Shown one piece after another: positions 24,445-32,240 of a DNA stretch of 38,971 nt. Source of the stretch: Thermoplasmata archaeon (lineage in GTDB: Archaea; Thermoplasmatota; Thermoplasmata; Lutacidiplasmatales; UBA184); assembly GCA_022750455.1 (NCBI GenBank), contig JAKIVR010000014.1:1-38971 (forward strand), written 5' to 3'. The first letter of the stretch is position 1. Every line of letters starts with the position of its first letter. The position numbers were made by a program, and so were the translations under genes. The notes below the pieces were generated by a model, which was not told the DNA's origin, did not search any database, and was given only the letters and a program-made list of their open reading frames with translations.

Positions 24445-25362
24445 CTATCCCTCCCGGGTCGCGATCGCCGCGCGGTACAGCTCCTCGGCGTGGTAGGAGC
24501 TCCGGACCATCGGTCCGGCCTCGACCCCCGAGAACCCGGCGATGCGGGCGCGTTCTCGCAGGTCGGCGAACTCCTGGGGGGTGACGTACCGGGCGACCTC
24601 GTGGTGGGAGGGGGTCGGTCGAAGGTACTGGCCGAGCGTGAGCAGGTCGACTCCGGAGCTCCGGAGCAGGTGGAACGTGGCGTCGAGCTCCTCGGGCGTC
24701 TCCCCGAGCCCGACCATGATCGAGCTCTTGGTCACCAGCGGTCGGTCGGCGCGCCCCTTCGCGCGTTCCAGCACGGCGAGGGAGCCGGAGAAGGTCGCCC
24801 GTCGGTCGCGGACGATCGGCGAGAGCCGGGGTACGGTTTCGATGTTGTGCGCGAGGACATCGGGTCGGGCGTCGACGACTTGGGCCAGGGACTCCGGGCT
24901 CCCGCCGAGGTCTCCAATGAGGAGCTCGACCAGCGTGCCGGACGATTCTCGACGGATCGCGGCGACGGTGGCGGCGAGGATCGACGCGCCACCGTCCGCT
25001 AGGTCATCCCGGCAGACCTGGGTCAGGACCACGTAGCGCAATCCCCAACGCGCCACCGCGCGGGCGACCCGGTCCGGCTCGGACGCGTCCACCACCCCAT
25101 GCGCGGAGCGGGTGTTGACGGCGCAGAACGCACAACGCCGGGTACAGTCGGCCCCCAACAGCATGATCGTAGCGGCGCCGGCGCTCCAGCACTCCGCGAG
25201 ATTGGGGCATCGGGCTTCGACGCACACGGTCTCGAGCTGGAGCTCGCGGAGGATTCCCCGTACGCTCTCGTACCGGGGGCCGGACGGAGGACGGGTCCGG
25301 ATCCACTCCGGGAGCGGAGCGGACACCGGCCCCGATCGGAGCATGGGCAATGCCGTTGCCAT
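24445..25362 (-). CDS. lipA: Lipoyl synthase
   Basis: The 305-aa radical SAM enzyme has the auxiliary cluster motif with Cys47, Cys52 and Cys58 (VCVEARCPNLAECW) and the SAM cluster CTRRCAFC (Cys72, Cys76, Cys79). The conserved RSSYHAEE near the C-terminus supplies the serine ligand of the auxiliary cluster. It inserts two sulfurs into octanoyl groups on E2/GcvH-type proteins. It implies lipoylated complexes (2-oxoacid dehydrogenase or glycine cleavage) elsewhere in the genome. ATG 25362 lies 24 nt after orc1, with a weak TATA-like CCTAAGTC about 27 nt upstream. An inner Met7 is possible. Confidence 0.95.
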   Translation of the reverse strand: MATALPMLRSGPVSAPLPEWIRTRPPSGPRYESVRGILRELQLETVCVEARCPNLAECWSAGAATIMLLGADCTRRCAFCAVNTRSAHGVVDASEPDRVARAVARWGLRYVVLTQVCRDDLADGGASILAATVAAIRRESSGTLVELLIGDLGGSPESLAQVVDARPDVLAHNIETVPRLSPIVRDRRATFSGSLAVLERAKGRADRPLVTKSSIMVGLGETPEELDATFHLLRSSGVDLLTLGQYLRPTPSHHEVARYVTPQEFADLRERARIAGFSGVEAGPMVRSSYHAEELYRAAIATREG

Positions 25363-25386
25363 CGCGCTTCGACCGGTCCTGCTGAC

Positions 25387-26535
25387 TTAGGTCTTGCGGA
25401 GCGCCGTGTGGCTGCGTCGCGCCTCGAGCAGCAGTTCCAACTGGCTTGCGGGGGCATCGCCCAGGTGCAGGCGAGCCGGCCGCCCCACGGAGGCCGGTTC
25501 GATCTCCACCCACTCCTCCCGTTCCAACTGCTTCACGACCCGCCAGAACGTCACGCGGCTCGCCGCCTTCTCGCCGAGCTGTTCGCAGAGCGCCCCGTAC
25601 GCCTTCCGCGCATTCTCCGTCGTCACGGCGCCTTTGGGGCCCCGGAGAGAACGGGCGATGGCGAGCAGGACGTAGAGCGAGGTCCCGGTGAGCCCTTCCA
25701 GTCTCTTCTCGTCCACGCCCGGAAGGAACGCCATGCGGGCGCGGCGGGCGTCCTCGAGATCAATCGTCTCGTGTCCGTCCGTCTCGGCCGCCCGGGCCGC
25801 GTTCAGGAGAAGCTCGATGGCGAACCGCGCGTCCCCTCGCACCGCCGCCGCTTCGGCGAGGAGCCGGTGCACACCCACCGAGACGCTGCCGCGACGCAGC
25901 GCGACCTCCGCCCGGGTCGTGAGGATCGCTTCCAGCGCTTTCGCATCGTACGGGGGCAGGTGCATCTGATGAGAAACGCCGAAGCTCGAGCGGCTCGCCG
26001 GATCGAGATACGGCAAGATGTCCTCCGGGGCGATGAGCAGCAGCGAGATCGGGCCCAGCGAGACCTCGCTCCCCCGGGTGAGCAGGTAGACGAGCTTGGT
26101 CTCCTGCCGGACGATGGCGCTCACTTCGTCGAGCACGATCAGACGGTGCGCCGGTTCGCGCCGGAGACCCCGCTCGAGCACATCGAGCATCTCGCTCACC
26201 GAGTACCCGCGCTCGGGCAGGTCGATCCCGACGCTCTTCAGAATCTCGCGGAGAACCCCCCGGTCCGTTCCCCGACGCCAGCAGTTGACGTAGATCGTCC
26301 GGATGCCGCCGGAACTATCCCGGCTGCGCCGGCTGAGGTTGTCGGCGACCCGTCGGGCCAGGGCCGTCTTGCCGCTCCCAATCCCCCCGGTCAGTAGAAG
26401 GTGTTGGGGGACGCCCTTCTCGGCGGCCTCGCGGAACCGCCTCTCCAGCAGAGCGAGCTCCTTCTCCCGTCCCGGGAGTTTGGGCGGCACGTACGAGGAT
26501 TCGAGCGTCTCCTCGCGGATCAGAATGTTTCCCAC
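25387..26535 (-). CDS. orc1: Orc1/Cdc6-type replication initiator ATPase
   Basis: The 382-aa AAA+ protein has Walker A GGIGSGKT (50-57), Walker B LIVLDE (132-137), a sensor 2 region RGDARFAIELLLNAA and a C-terminal winged-helix domain (about 290-370) for origin binding. It recognises replication origins and loads MCM in archaea. The GTG start at 26535 is 7 nt after the tmk stop. A TATA-like TTTAAAT in the end of tmk could give it its own promoter. Origin-recognition repeats often lie next to such genes, but I see no clear inverted ORB elements in the short gaps here. A second paralog may exist elsewhere. Confidence 0.93.
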   Translation of the reverse strand: MGNILIREETLESSYVPPKLPGREKELALLERRFREAAEKGVPQHLLLTGGIGSGKTALARRVADNLSRRSRDSSGGIRTIYVNCWRRGTDRGVLREILKSVGIDLPERGYSVSEMLDVLERGLRREPAHRLIVLDEVSAIVRQETKLVYLLTRGSEVSLGPISLLLIAPEDILPYLDPASRSSFGVSHQMHLPPYDAKALEAILTTRAEVALRRGSVSVGVHRLLAEAAAVRGDARFAIELLLNAARAAETDGHETIDLEDARRARMAFLPGVDEKRLEGLTGTSLYVLLAIARSLRGPKGAVTTENARKAYGALCEQLGEKAASRVTFWRVVKQLEREEWVEIEPASVGRPARLHLGDAPASQLELLLEARRSHTALRKT

Positions 26536-26542
26536 GGGCGCC

Positions 26543-27202
26543 TCAACGGGGTCGGTGGGTCGAGCGTTTAAATGAGGTTCGGGGGTGGAGGCGACGGCGG
26601 GACGGATCGACCGCGGCCCGCAACCGGCGATCGACCTCCCGGACGAGCTGCGCCGCCGGCACGTCCGCCTTCACTCGGATCCATCGGGGAGGTCGGGCGA
26701 GTCGGGCGTACTCCCGTCGCACGCGTCGCAGTCCTTGAGCGACCTCGAACGAGCTCCGTCGACCTCCCCGACCGGGAAGTCGGGCGAGCGCCGCGGCGAC
26801 CGGAAGGTCGAGCCAGACCACGCGCGCGGGCTCGGGCGCGATTCCGCGTTGCAGGGCGGCGAGCCACGAGCGCCACTCCGGACTCAGCTCGCTCCCTTGG
26901 TAGGCAAGGGTCGAGTAGAACGAACGGTCTTGCAGGACGATCTTACCCTCCGCCAACATCTGCTGGGTGCCGACGGACGATCGCGCCCGATCGAGGGTGA
27001 AGTACAGGGCCGCCTCCATCGGACGGTGGGCGGCGCGCTCCGCGGACGCCGCCAAGGCGGTGTCCGAGGGCTCCCTCGCCACGACGACCGGCCACCCTCG
27101 TTGACGCCACAACGAAGCGAGGCCGCGCTGGAGCGTCGACTTCCCGGCGCCGTCGATCCCCTCGAGGACGATCAGGGTGCCGGTGGGAGAGCGGCGCTTC
27201 AT
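26543..27202 (-). CDS. tmk: Thymidylate (dTMP) kinase
   Basis: The 219-aa P-loop kinase has EGIDGAGKST (Walker A, 14-23), VVVAREPSDT with the substrate-binding Arg-Glu-Pro, and LQDRSFYSTLAYQG carrying the conserved DR motif. A short arginine-rich lid (LPGRGGRRSSFE) follows. It phosphorylates dTMP to dTDP for DNA synthesis. Its ATG overlaps the stop of the TatD-like gene (ATGA), and orc1 follows after 7 nt. The genes for a DNA precursor enzyme and the replication initiator are therefore read together. Confidence 0.93.
   Translation of the reverse strand: MKRRSPTGTLIVLEGIDGAGKSTLQRGLASLWRQRGWPVVVAREPSDTALAASAERAAHRPMEAALYFTLDRARSSVGTQQMLAEGKIVLQDRSFYSTLAYQGSELSPEWRSWLAALQRGIAPEPARVVWLDLPVAAALARLPGRGGRRSSFEVAQGLRRVRREYARLARPPRWIRVKADVPAAQLVREVDRRLRAAVDPSRRRLHPRTSFKRSTHRPR
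26567..26573 (-). promoter_or_regulatory. Possible internal TATA box for orc1
   Basis: The minus strand ATTTAAA lies about 35 nt upstream of the orc1 GTG, inside the last codons of tmk. It would allow initiator expression independent of the tbp-tatD-tmk message. It may also be a chance result of the Phe-Lys codons there. Confidence 0.35.
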
Positions 27203-28071
27203 CGCCCTCCATCAGGGACGACTCGGGGGCGCACCCCGTACACCTTCTCGATCGAGCTCTCGAACGGGATGCGCAATCGGTTGGCGGCCTCGACGCCCAA
27301 GAGGGCGACCGCGGCGGCCCGGCGGGGGACCGTGGCGATGTCGAGGACGGCCCCCGGTCGCTTCGGGTCGTCGAGGAAATCTGTCTCGAGGAACCACGGC
27401 CCCGGGGTACCGAGGACTCGGGAGACGATCTCCCGTCGAGCCAAGTGCGAAGGCACGATCCCTTGGAGTGCCTCGGGTGGCACGTCGGTCCGGTGGTAGT
27501 GTTTGACCAAACGAGAGAGCGGGAACTGCGTCTCTACGGCGAGAGCGGCGATGCGTTGGAATCCCGCGGCGTCGAGATCCTCGGTGTGGAGGACGGCGGG
27601 GCATCCCACATCCCGGGCGACCTCCAGCGCATGGCGGAACACTCCATCCACCGCTTCCACCCGGTCCTCCGCGACGGGGAAGTGCGGGCGGCCGACCTCG
27701 CCCAAGGCCACCGCGCGCCCCTCCTCGATCCAGCGGCCGGCCAAGTCCAGCGCGGCCGTATGGAGCTCGACAGCCGGACCGGTGCCGAGCGCGTCGATCT
27801 GGTGCAGGAGGTCGACCGGGTACGGGGCGAGGACCGGGTAGGCATGTACTCCCGCGTCGCGCTCCACCGCCTCGGCCAACGCCGTGGTCGTGGTGAACTG
27901 CCGCTCGTACGCCGCAAGCGTCGTAGGAGGCGAGGGGTCGTAGTTCTGCGTCGCCAGGAACAGGTGGGTCCCCCCTGCGGCTCGGAACCGTCGAGCGGCC
28001 GCGACCCCTTCCCCATCGGGCGACAGGTGGCAATGGTGATCGACGACCGGGAGGTCCGAGGGGAGCGGCAT
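27199..28071 (-). CDS. TatD-like metal-dependent hydrolase (archaeal type)
   Basis: The 290-aa TIM-barrel amidohydrolase has metal ligands in order: HCH (His13, His15), ALGEVGRPHF (Glu), AVLHTED (His), KHYHRTD (His) and FLETDFLDDP (Asp). This is the archaeal branch of predicted TatD-like hydrolases. Relatives are DNases or D-amino acid/peptide-related hydrolases, so the substrate is open. It lies between tbp (16-nt gap) and tmk (4-nt overlap), hence in the same transcript. Confidence 0.85.
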   Translation of the reverse strand: MPLPSDLPVVDHHCHLSPDGEGVAAARRFRAAGGTHLFLATQNYDPSPPTTLAAYERQFTTTTALAEAVERDAGVHAYPVLAPYPVDLLHQIDALGTGPAVELHTAALDLAGRWIEEGRAVALGEVGRPHFPVAEDRVEAVDGVFRHALEVARDVGCPAVLHTEDLDAAGFQRIAALAVETQFPLSRLVKHYHRTDVPPEALQGIVPSHLARREIVSRVLGTPGPWFLETDFLDDPKRPGAVLDIATVPRRAAAVALLGVEAANRLRIPFESSIEKVYGVRPRVVPDGGR

Positions 28072-28087
28072 GGCCCCGCTCCCCGGC

Positions 28088-28636
28088 CTACCGCAGGAGA
28101 CCAGAGCCGCGCAGCTCCGCGGTGATCTTCTTCACGGCGACGTCGACGTCCGACGGCTTCCGGGCGCCCGTGCACACCAGCTTGCCGCTGCCGAACAGCA
28201 GGACGACGACCCGCGGTTCCTCGATGCGGCAGACCAGGCCAGGGAACTGCTCCGGTTCATACTCCACGCGGTCGAGCCCGAGCGTGACGGCGATGGCGTT
28301 CAGGTTGATCTCCGATTCCAGGTCGGAGCTCGCGACGATGTTCTGCACTTCGATCTTCGGGTGCATGTTGATCTTCTGACCGCCCTTCTTGATCTGCTGG
28401 GAGACGGTCCGGATCGAGTCCTCGACCTCCTTCATGCTCTTGGCGCCAGTGCAAACGACCTTGCCCGAGCGGAAGAGGAGGATCGCGGTCTTCGGGACCT
28501 TGAGCCGATAGATCAGCCCGGGAAACTGCTCGGGCTCATACTCCGCCCCGTCGAGCCCGAGGGCGATCGACTGGAGGTCGAGTTGGTCGCCGAGCGAGGT
28601 AGAGGCCACCACATTCTCGATGCGAATCTTCGGCAT
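28088..28636 (-). CDS. tbp: TATA-binding protein (TBP)
   Basis: The 182-aa protein is two direct repeats of about 90 residues forming the DNA-binding saddle. Each contains EYEPEQFPGL, a hydrophobic LLF(R/G)SGK strand and (V)VCTGA. It is the general transcription factor that recognises the TATA boxes reported here, working with TFB. The acidic C-terminal tail of some archaeal TBPs is absent. It heads a minus-strand run of six genes (tbp, tatD-like, tmk, orc1, lipA, membrane protein) with very short gaps, behind a strong TATA box of its own. Confidence 0.98.
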   Translation of the reverse strand: MPKIRIENVVASTSLGDQLDLQSIALGLDGAEYEPEQFPGLIYRLKVPKTAILLFRSGKVVCTGAKSMKEVEDSIRTVSQQIKKGGQKINMHPKIEVQNIVASSDLESEINLNAIAVTLGLDRVEYEPEQFPGLVCRIEEPRVVVLLFGSGKLVCTGARKPSDVDVAVKKITAELRGSGLLR

Positions 28637-28665
28637 AGCGGTCTGGCCGCCCTACTTAAGGCCCG

Positions 28666-28675
28666 TCTTAAAAAG
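28666..28675 (-). promoter_or_regulatory. TATA box of the tbp cluster
   Basis: The minus strand CCTTTTTAAG is centred about 34 nt upstream of the tbp ATG, giving a predicted leader of 5-10 nt. A second CTTAAG lies closer, at 28654-28659. TBP may therefore act on its own promoter like any other. Confidence 0.7.
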
Positions 28676-28684
28676 GTATGGGCG

Positions 28685-28735
28685 CCCCATTCGAAAGGGG
28701 GGATTCGCTTCGTCGGGCCCCGGCCCCGGGGCGAA
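28685..28735. other. GC-rich inverted repeats between bcp and tbp
   Basis: Two nested candidate hairpins are visible: CCCC/GGGG around TTCGAA (28685-28700), and TTCGC/GCGAA (28704-28708 with 28731-28735) enclosing GGGCCCCGGCCCCGGG. No T-run follows, so a terminator for bcp is only a guess; an uncharacterised RNA or chance GC structure are alternatives. Confidence 0.25.
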
Positions 28736-28748
28736 CGCACCCCGCATT

Positions 28749-29222
28749 CTAGGGGTAGGATCTCGGCTTCAGCCGCTCGACCGCCTCGGGCCCCAGAAAA
28801 CGCCGCACCGCGGCCTCCGGATGCCGGAGCGGGGAGCTCGTGTCCACGACTTCGACCACCGTACCCGTCGGGTCGATCAAGAACGAAGTTCGGCGGGCCT
28901 TGCCCCCCGGACTGAGGACCCCATACGATTCCGTGATCTTCTTGGAGACGTCCGCGATCAATGGGAACGGCAAGCCGCAGTGGTCGGCGAACTTCTGCTG
29001 CTTGGGCACGGCGTCGGTGCTAATGCCCAAGATTCGGACTCCCTTCGCTTGGAACTCCGGAAGAAGGTCCCGGAACCGTTTGGACTCGATCGTGCAGCCG
29101 GGCGTGTCGGCCTCCGGGTAGAAGTAGAGGACGACGGGGGCGCCTCGAAGGTCCTTCAGGTGGATCCGACCCGTGGACGTGTCACAATCAAAGTCGGGAG
29201 CCATCGTACCTTCCGCGATCAT
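28749..29222 (-). CDS. Bcp-type peroxiredoxin lacking the usual resolving cysteine
   Basis: The 157-aa thioredoxin-fold protein has the peroxidatic Cys43 in DTPGCTIESK. The position five residues later, which holds the resolving Cys in 2-Cys PrxQ proteins, is Lys48. Other cysteines (Cys13 and one in DHCGLPFPL) could resolve the sulfenate, or the enzyme may be 1-Cys. It detoxifies hydroperoxides and differs from the 2-Cys paralog at 6451-6945. The frame opens with GTG ATG; ATG 29222 is used. A weak TATA-like GTATGTACC is about 25 nt upstream. Confidence 0.88.
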   Translation of the reverse strand: MIAEGTMAPDFDCDTSTGRIHLKDLRGAPVVLYFYPEADTPGCTIESKRFRDLLPEFQAKGVRILGISTDAVPKQQKFADHCGLPFPLIADVSKKITESYGVLSPGGKARRTSFLIDPTGTVVEVVDTSSPLRHPEAAVRRFLGPEAVERLKPRSYP

Positions 29223-29327
29223 CACCCCGCCATCCAGCGGCGGTACATACGCTTCCCCGGACCGGCTCGGGGCGCCGGGAGTCTTGCTGGGTTCGAACTT
29301 TCGGCGGTAGCTCGAGTAGAGATCGCA

Positions 29328-30539
29328 TCACGAGGCAAACCCGACCGTCAGTGCCGTCTCGTTGAACACCTGCGAGTAGGCGGCATGCGCCGAGGCGTAC
29401 CCCGGATAGTTCGGATCGTACGCGGTGAGGCAGTCCTCGAAGTAGAGCTCGAAGATCTGCGTGTGCTGGCTGAGGCCATACGGAAGCAACGTCGTCAGCG
29501 ACCCGATCGGCGGGGATCCGTTGGGGGAGCTCACCGCATCCGTCTGCAGCTCGAGGGGAACCTGGCCCTCGTACTCGTCGAACTGCTTGCACCACCCACC
29601 GCACGGTGTCGGCTGACCGGTCGCATTCTCCTGAACGTTGGCGAGCTCGAACCCCTCGGTCCCGAACCCGATGCCGTTCGCCGCCGCCGTGGCGGCGGTC
29701 TGGGCGGGGAGGTTGTCGTCCGTTCCGACCCCGACGCCGTTGAGGGCCACCATCAGCTGGAACGGGGCGTCGAGAGCCTTCTCGAAATCCAACATCTGGG
29801 TCAGATAGTTGGTCCACAAGGGGTCCGTGAATCCGCTCGAGTTGAGCGCCGCCCAGCATCCGGGGGCGGAGACGTCGAACAGCGGGAATGTCTCGCCCCC
29901 GGTCCCCAAACCGAACCGGATGTACCCTATCCCGGGGATTCCGGTGAAATGTTCGACCGTCGCCCGCATGAAGTTCTGATAGTTCGTGAGCACGGTCGTG
30001 TTCCAGAACAACGGCGTGGTGGAGGAGTTCGCACACTGCATCGTCGGGACGTGGGTGAGGACGTAGGGCGGAACGTACGTCTCATTCGGCCCGTATCCGA
30101 CCATCTGCATGATCAAGTTGACCTCTTTCCCGGCCTCCGTCCAGGGTAGGATCTCCTGGTCCACGGCCGTCCAGTTGTACTGCCGAGCGGCCGTCGGTCC
30201 TTGGTCGACCGTGTTCCAGTGGATCCAGAAGTCGGCTCCACACAGGACCGAGTTGTTCTGGAGGTACTGGAGTGTGTCCGCATAGTACGGTTCGCCGGAA
30301 CGGGTCGGAGGGTTGAGGATGAAGAGCCCGTGGGGGGCGGAGGGGTCGGCGACGGGAGCGTCGGAGCTCCGGCACGAGGCGAGGGATGTTCCTCGACTGC
30401 CACCGCCGGGGATCTGGTACGCCCCTGGGTCCCGAAGGAAAACGACCGCGGCGAGGATCAGGACCGCCACCACGAGTGAAACTTCGAGGATGCGTACTCT
30501 CCCCCGCCCCGAACGGGGCGGTGGGGGTACCGCACTCAT
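29328..30539 (-). CDS. Membrane-anchored extracellular protein with glycosidase-like barrel
   Basis: The 403-aa protein has a short cytoplasmic start and one hydrophobic helix (ILEVSLVVAVLILAAVVFL). A long extracellular domain with several N-x-S/T sites and paired Cys follows. Strand and aromatic patterns look like a (beta/alpha)8 glycoside hydrolase: GADFWIHWNTVDQG, KEVNLIMQMVGYG, GLGTGGETFP (candidate acid/base Glu), GIGFGTEGFEL, and IFELYFEDCLTAYDPNY near the end (candidate nucleophile Glu). I do not recognise a specific GH family, so substrate and activity are unproved. The start ATG 30539 overlaps the Nudix stop (ATGA), replacing the longer frame from 30608. Confidence 0.68.
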   Translation of the reverse strand: MSAVPPPPRSGRGRVRILEVSLVVAVLILAAVVFLRDPGAYQIPGGGSRGTSLASCRSSDAPVADPSAPHGLFILNPPTRSGEPYYADTLQYLQNNSVLCGADFWIHWNTVDQGPTAARQYNWTAVDQEILPWTEAGKEVNLIMQMVGYGPNETYVPPYVLTHVPTMQCANSSTTPLFWNTTVLTNYQNFMRATVEHFTGIPGIGYIRFGLGTGGETFPLFDVSAPGCWAALNSSGFTDPLWTNYLTQMLDFEKALDAPFQLMVALNGVGVGTDDNLPAQTAATAAANGIGFGTEGFELANVQENATGQPTPCGGWCKQFDEYEGQVPLELQTDAVSSPNGSPPIGSLTTLLPYGLSQHTQIFELYFEDCLTAYDPNYPGYASAHAAYSQVFNETALTVGFAS

Positions 30540-31126
30540 CCCTCGAGTCCCGAGGATGGGGCCAGTCGCCGGATGATGTCCCCGATCACGCCGCGGGTGA
30601 ACCCCCACACGACGTGCGTCCCCCAGACGGCTGCGTCAACCTCTCGCTCCCCCAGGTGGGTCCGCCGGAGCCGTCGTTCGGTGTGGAGCGCTTGGCCGAA
30701 GGGGAACCAGAAGACTTCGGCGACCTCAGTGAGATCCACGGGATGCGGCTCCCGACCCCGCTCGCCGAAAGGCGCCAGAAAGGCGGCCACATGGATCCCG
30801 AACACGGGAGCGGGGTACGTGTGGAAATACCGTGGCTCCTCCGAGAGGTCGATCGAGGTGAGCCCGACCTCTTCCGAAGTCTCCCGAAGCGCGACGCTCC
30901 GGAGCCCTGGGTCCGTCGGTTCCCGGTGTCCTCCCGGGAAGCTGACCTGCCCACTGGCCCGATCCCCCGCCCGTTCCGCGCGCTCGATCAACAAGGTCTC
31001 CGGTCCGTGACTCCCTTCCCGGATGACCACGAGGATCGCGGCTTCGGCCACCGGCTCGGGGGAGGGGATCTCCGGGAGGGTTCGCACCCTCGCCGGCCAA
31101 TTTTCGAGGATCGCCGCGGGCGTCAC
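30536..31126 (-). CDS. Nudix hydrolase, CoA-pyrophosphatase-like
   Basis: The 196-aa protein has a Nudix box at about 65-88: GGHREPTDPG then ALRETSEEVGL, with Asp in place of the first Glu as in CoA pyrophosphatases. The preceding LLIERAERAGDRASGQVSFP resembles the CoA-specific motif of the NUDT7/NUDT8/YeaB group. It would hydrolyse CoA or similar diphosphates to 3',5'-ADP and phosphopantetheine. The GTG start overlaps the stop of the 56-aa coiled-coil gene, and its stop overlaps the next start. It is therefore the middle gene of a coupled trio. Confidence 0.88.
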   Translation of the reverse strand: MTPAAILENWPARVRTLPEIPSPEPVAEAAILVVIREGSHGPETLLIERAERAGDRASGQVSFPGGHREPTDPGLRSVALRETSEEVGLTSIDLSEEPRYFHTYPAPVFGIHVAAFLAPFGERGREPHPVDLTEVAEVFWFPFGQALHTERRLRRTHLGEREVDAAVWGTHVVWGFTRGVIGDIIRRLAPSSGLEG

Positions 31127-31293
31127 GACTGCCAGTCGTACGTGACCTTCTGCTGGACGGCCCGCTGGTCGGACTGGTTCTCCGCCCGGGGCGCGGCGTT
31201 GCGTTCGAGGATTCGAAGGCGGTCGAGCAGGTTCCGGAGGTCACTTTCGAGGCGGTCGACGCGGGCTCTCAGATCGGCGTTCGGGTCGCTCAT
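31123..31293 (-). CDS. 56-aa coiled-coil small protein
   Basis: Translating from ATG 31293 gives a 56-residue protein. Its centre has a leucine/arginine heptad pattern (ADLRARVDRLESDLRNLLDR) predicted to form a single coiled coil, with a short polar tail ending TYDWQS. It stops with TGA overlapping the GTG of the Nudix gene. A TATA-like T-rich element (CTTTTTCTATG) sits about 29 nt upstream of the ATG, so it may be leaderless. It is short enough to be overlooked by gene callers. It may be an oligomerisation or adaptor partner; function unknown. Confidence 0.66.
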   Translation of the reverse strand: MSDPNADLRARVDRLESDLRNLLDRLRILERNAAPRAENQSDQRAVQQKVTYDWQS

Positions 31294-31340
31294 GTCTTCG
31301 ATAGAGGATGCCCGAACTCATAGAAAAAGCAGTCCCCGGT

Positions 31341-32141
31341 TCACGCGGACGCGCCGCCGTCGACCTTGCGGAACCAATCCTTCAGGATCTGGGCGACCTC
31401 GTCGGGCTTCTCGGTCGGCACGAGATGTCCGGCGTACGGGAGCAGACGCATCTCGGCCCCGGGGATCGCTTGGCGTAGGATGCGGGCGTGAGATGGGTCC
31501 ACGAGCCGGTCGTCCATCCCCTGGACGACGAGCGTCGGCAAGGCGATCCGTCCCAACATCCTCCGGACATCGAAGGTGCGGATCGAGCTCCCCCACTGTC
31601 CGGCCGCCCGCGCGTCCCGGGCCTTCATGGTGGCGCAGAACTCGTCGTAGAAGTCGAGGTGGTTCTCGAGCCAGTCGGGGGAGAAGAGGTCCTTGGCCAT
31701 CCGGCTCGCGTACTCGTCGAGATTGCCGAGGTGATGGAGCTCCGCCCACCGGTCGAGGACCGCCCGCATGTGGGCATCGGTATGGGCGGCGGCGCCGAAC
31801 AGGGTCAGGCTTCGGAGGCGTTCGGGGGAGTCGAGGGCGTACTTCAACGCCACGAACCCGCCCGCGCTCAGCCCGACCAAGTGGAACTTCCCGAGCTGCT
31901 TCTCCTCCGCAAACGTGGTCACGTCCGCGGTCATCTCATCGAACGAGAACGTGGATCCATCCGGGGTCGGGGAACGGCCGTGGCCCCGGAGGTCGACCGC
32001 GAGCACTCGGTGCTCCGCCGAGAGAGGCCCGAGGACCGGGGCCCAGACGGTGTGGTCGCCGCCCATCCCGTGGAGCAAGAGGACCGGGGTCCCGTCGCCG
32101 CTGTCGGTCGAGAACCGGATCGCCCCGGCCTCCATCGCCAT
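31341..32141 (-). CDS. Alpha/beta hydrolase
   Basis: The 266-aa protein has the alpha/beta hydrolase order: oxyanion HGMGGD, LAVDLRGHGRS, nucleophile elbow GLSAGG, acid in GMDDRLVDP and histidine in YAGHLVP. This is the esterase/lactonase/haloperoxidase-like family; the substrate is not predictable. ATG 32141 is used, but ATG 32135 (residue 3) is equally possible given the TATA box at 32162-32169. It is divergent from the ThiI-type gene. Confidence 0.88.
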   Translation of the reverse strand: MAMEAGAIRFSTDSGDGTPVLLLHGMGGDHTVWAPVLGPLSAEHRVLAVDLRGHGRSPTPDGSTFSFDEMTADVTTFAEEKQLGKFHLVGLSAGGFVALKYALDSPERLRSLTLFGAAAHTDAHMRAVLDRWAELHHLGNLDEYASRMAKDLFSPDWLENHLDFYDEFCATMKARDARAAGQWGSSIRTFDVRRMLGRIALPTLVVQGMDDRLVDPSHARILRQAIPGAEMRLLPYAGHLVPTEKPDEVAQILKDWFRKVDGGASA

Positions 32142-32161
32142 GCCCCCGCGACCGGAGTCGT

Positions 32162-32169
32162 CTATTTAC
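32162..32169 (-). promoter_or_regulatory. TATA box of the alpha/beta hydrolase
   Basis: The minus strand GTAAATAG is centred 24 nt from ATG 32141 and 30 nt from ATG 32135, predicting a leaderless or nearly leaderless message. Confidence 0.55.
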
Positions 32170-32240
32170 GCACCGCGGCGCCACGCTTCGGCGACCGCAT
32201 CCGTAATGAGCCGGGGCGGAACTCTCCCCTCGAGGTCGAC

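Noticed and set aside
26536-26580. Replication origin next to orc1
   Set aside because: The gaps around orc1 are only 7 and 24 nt, and I found no inverted ORB-like repeats or AT-rich unwinding region.
28685-28735. Strong terminator for the Bcp gene
   Set aside because: Hairpins are possible but there is no following T-run in either direction, so it is listed only as a low-confidence structured region.
29285-29320. GGGTTCGAAC motif resembling a tRNA T-arm in the gap before the peroxiredoxin gene
   Set aside because: No paired T-stem, acceptor or anticodon stem could be built on either strand, even allowing an intron like those at 3.7-3.9 kb. TTCGAA is a common palindrome.
31488-32240. N-terminal extension of the ThiI-type gene, which might have held a THUMP domain
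   Set aside because: The extended frame is antisense to the alpha/beta hydrolase and shows no ferredoxin-like or THUMP pattern; the domain begins cleanly at ATG 32241.
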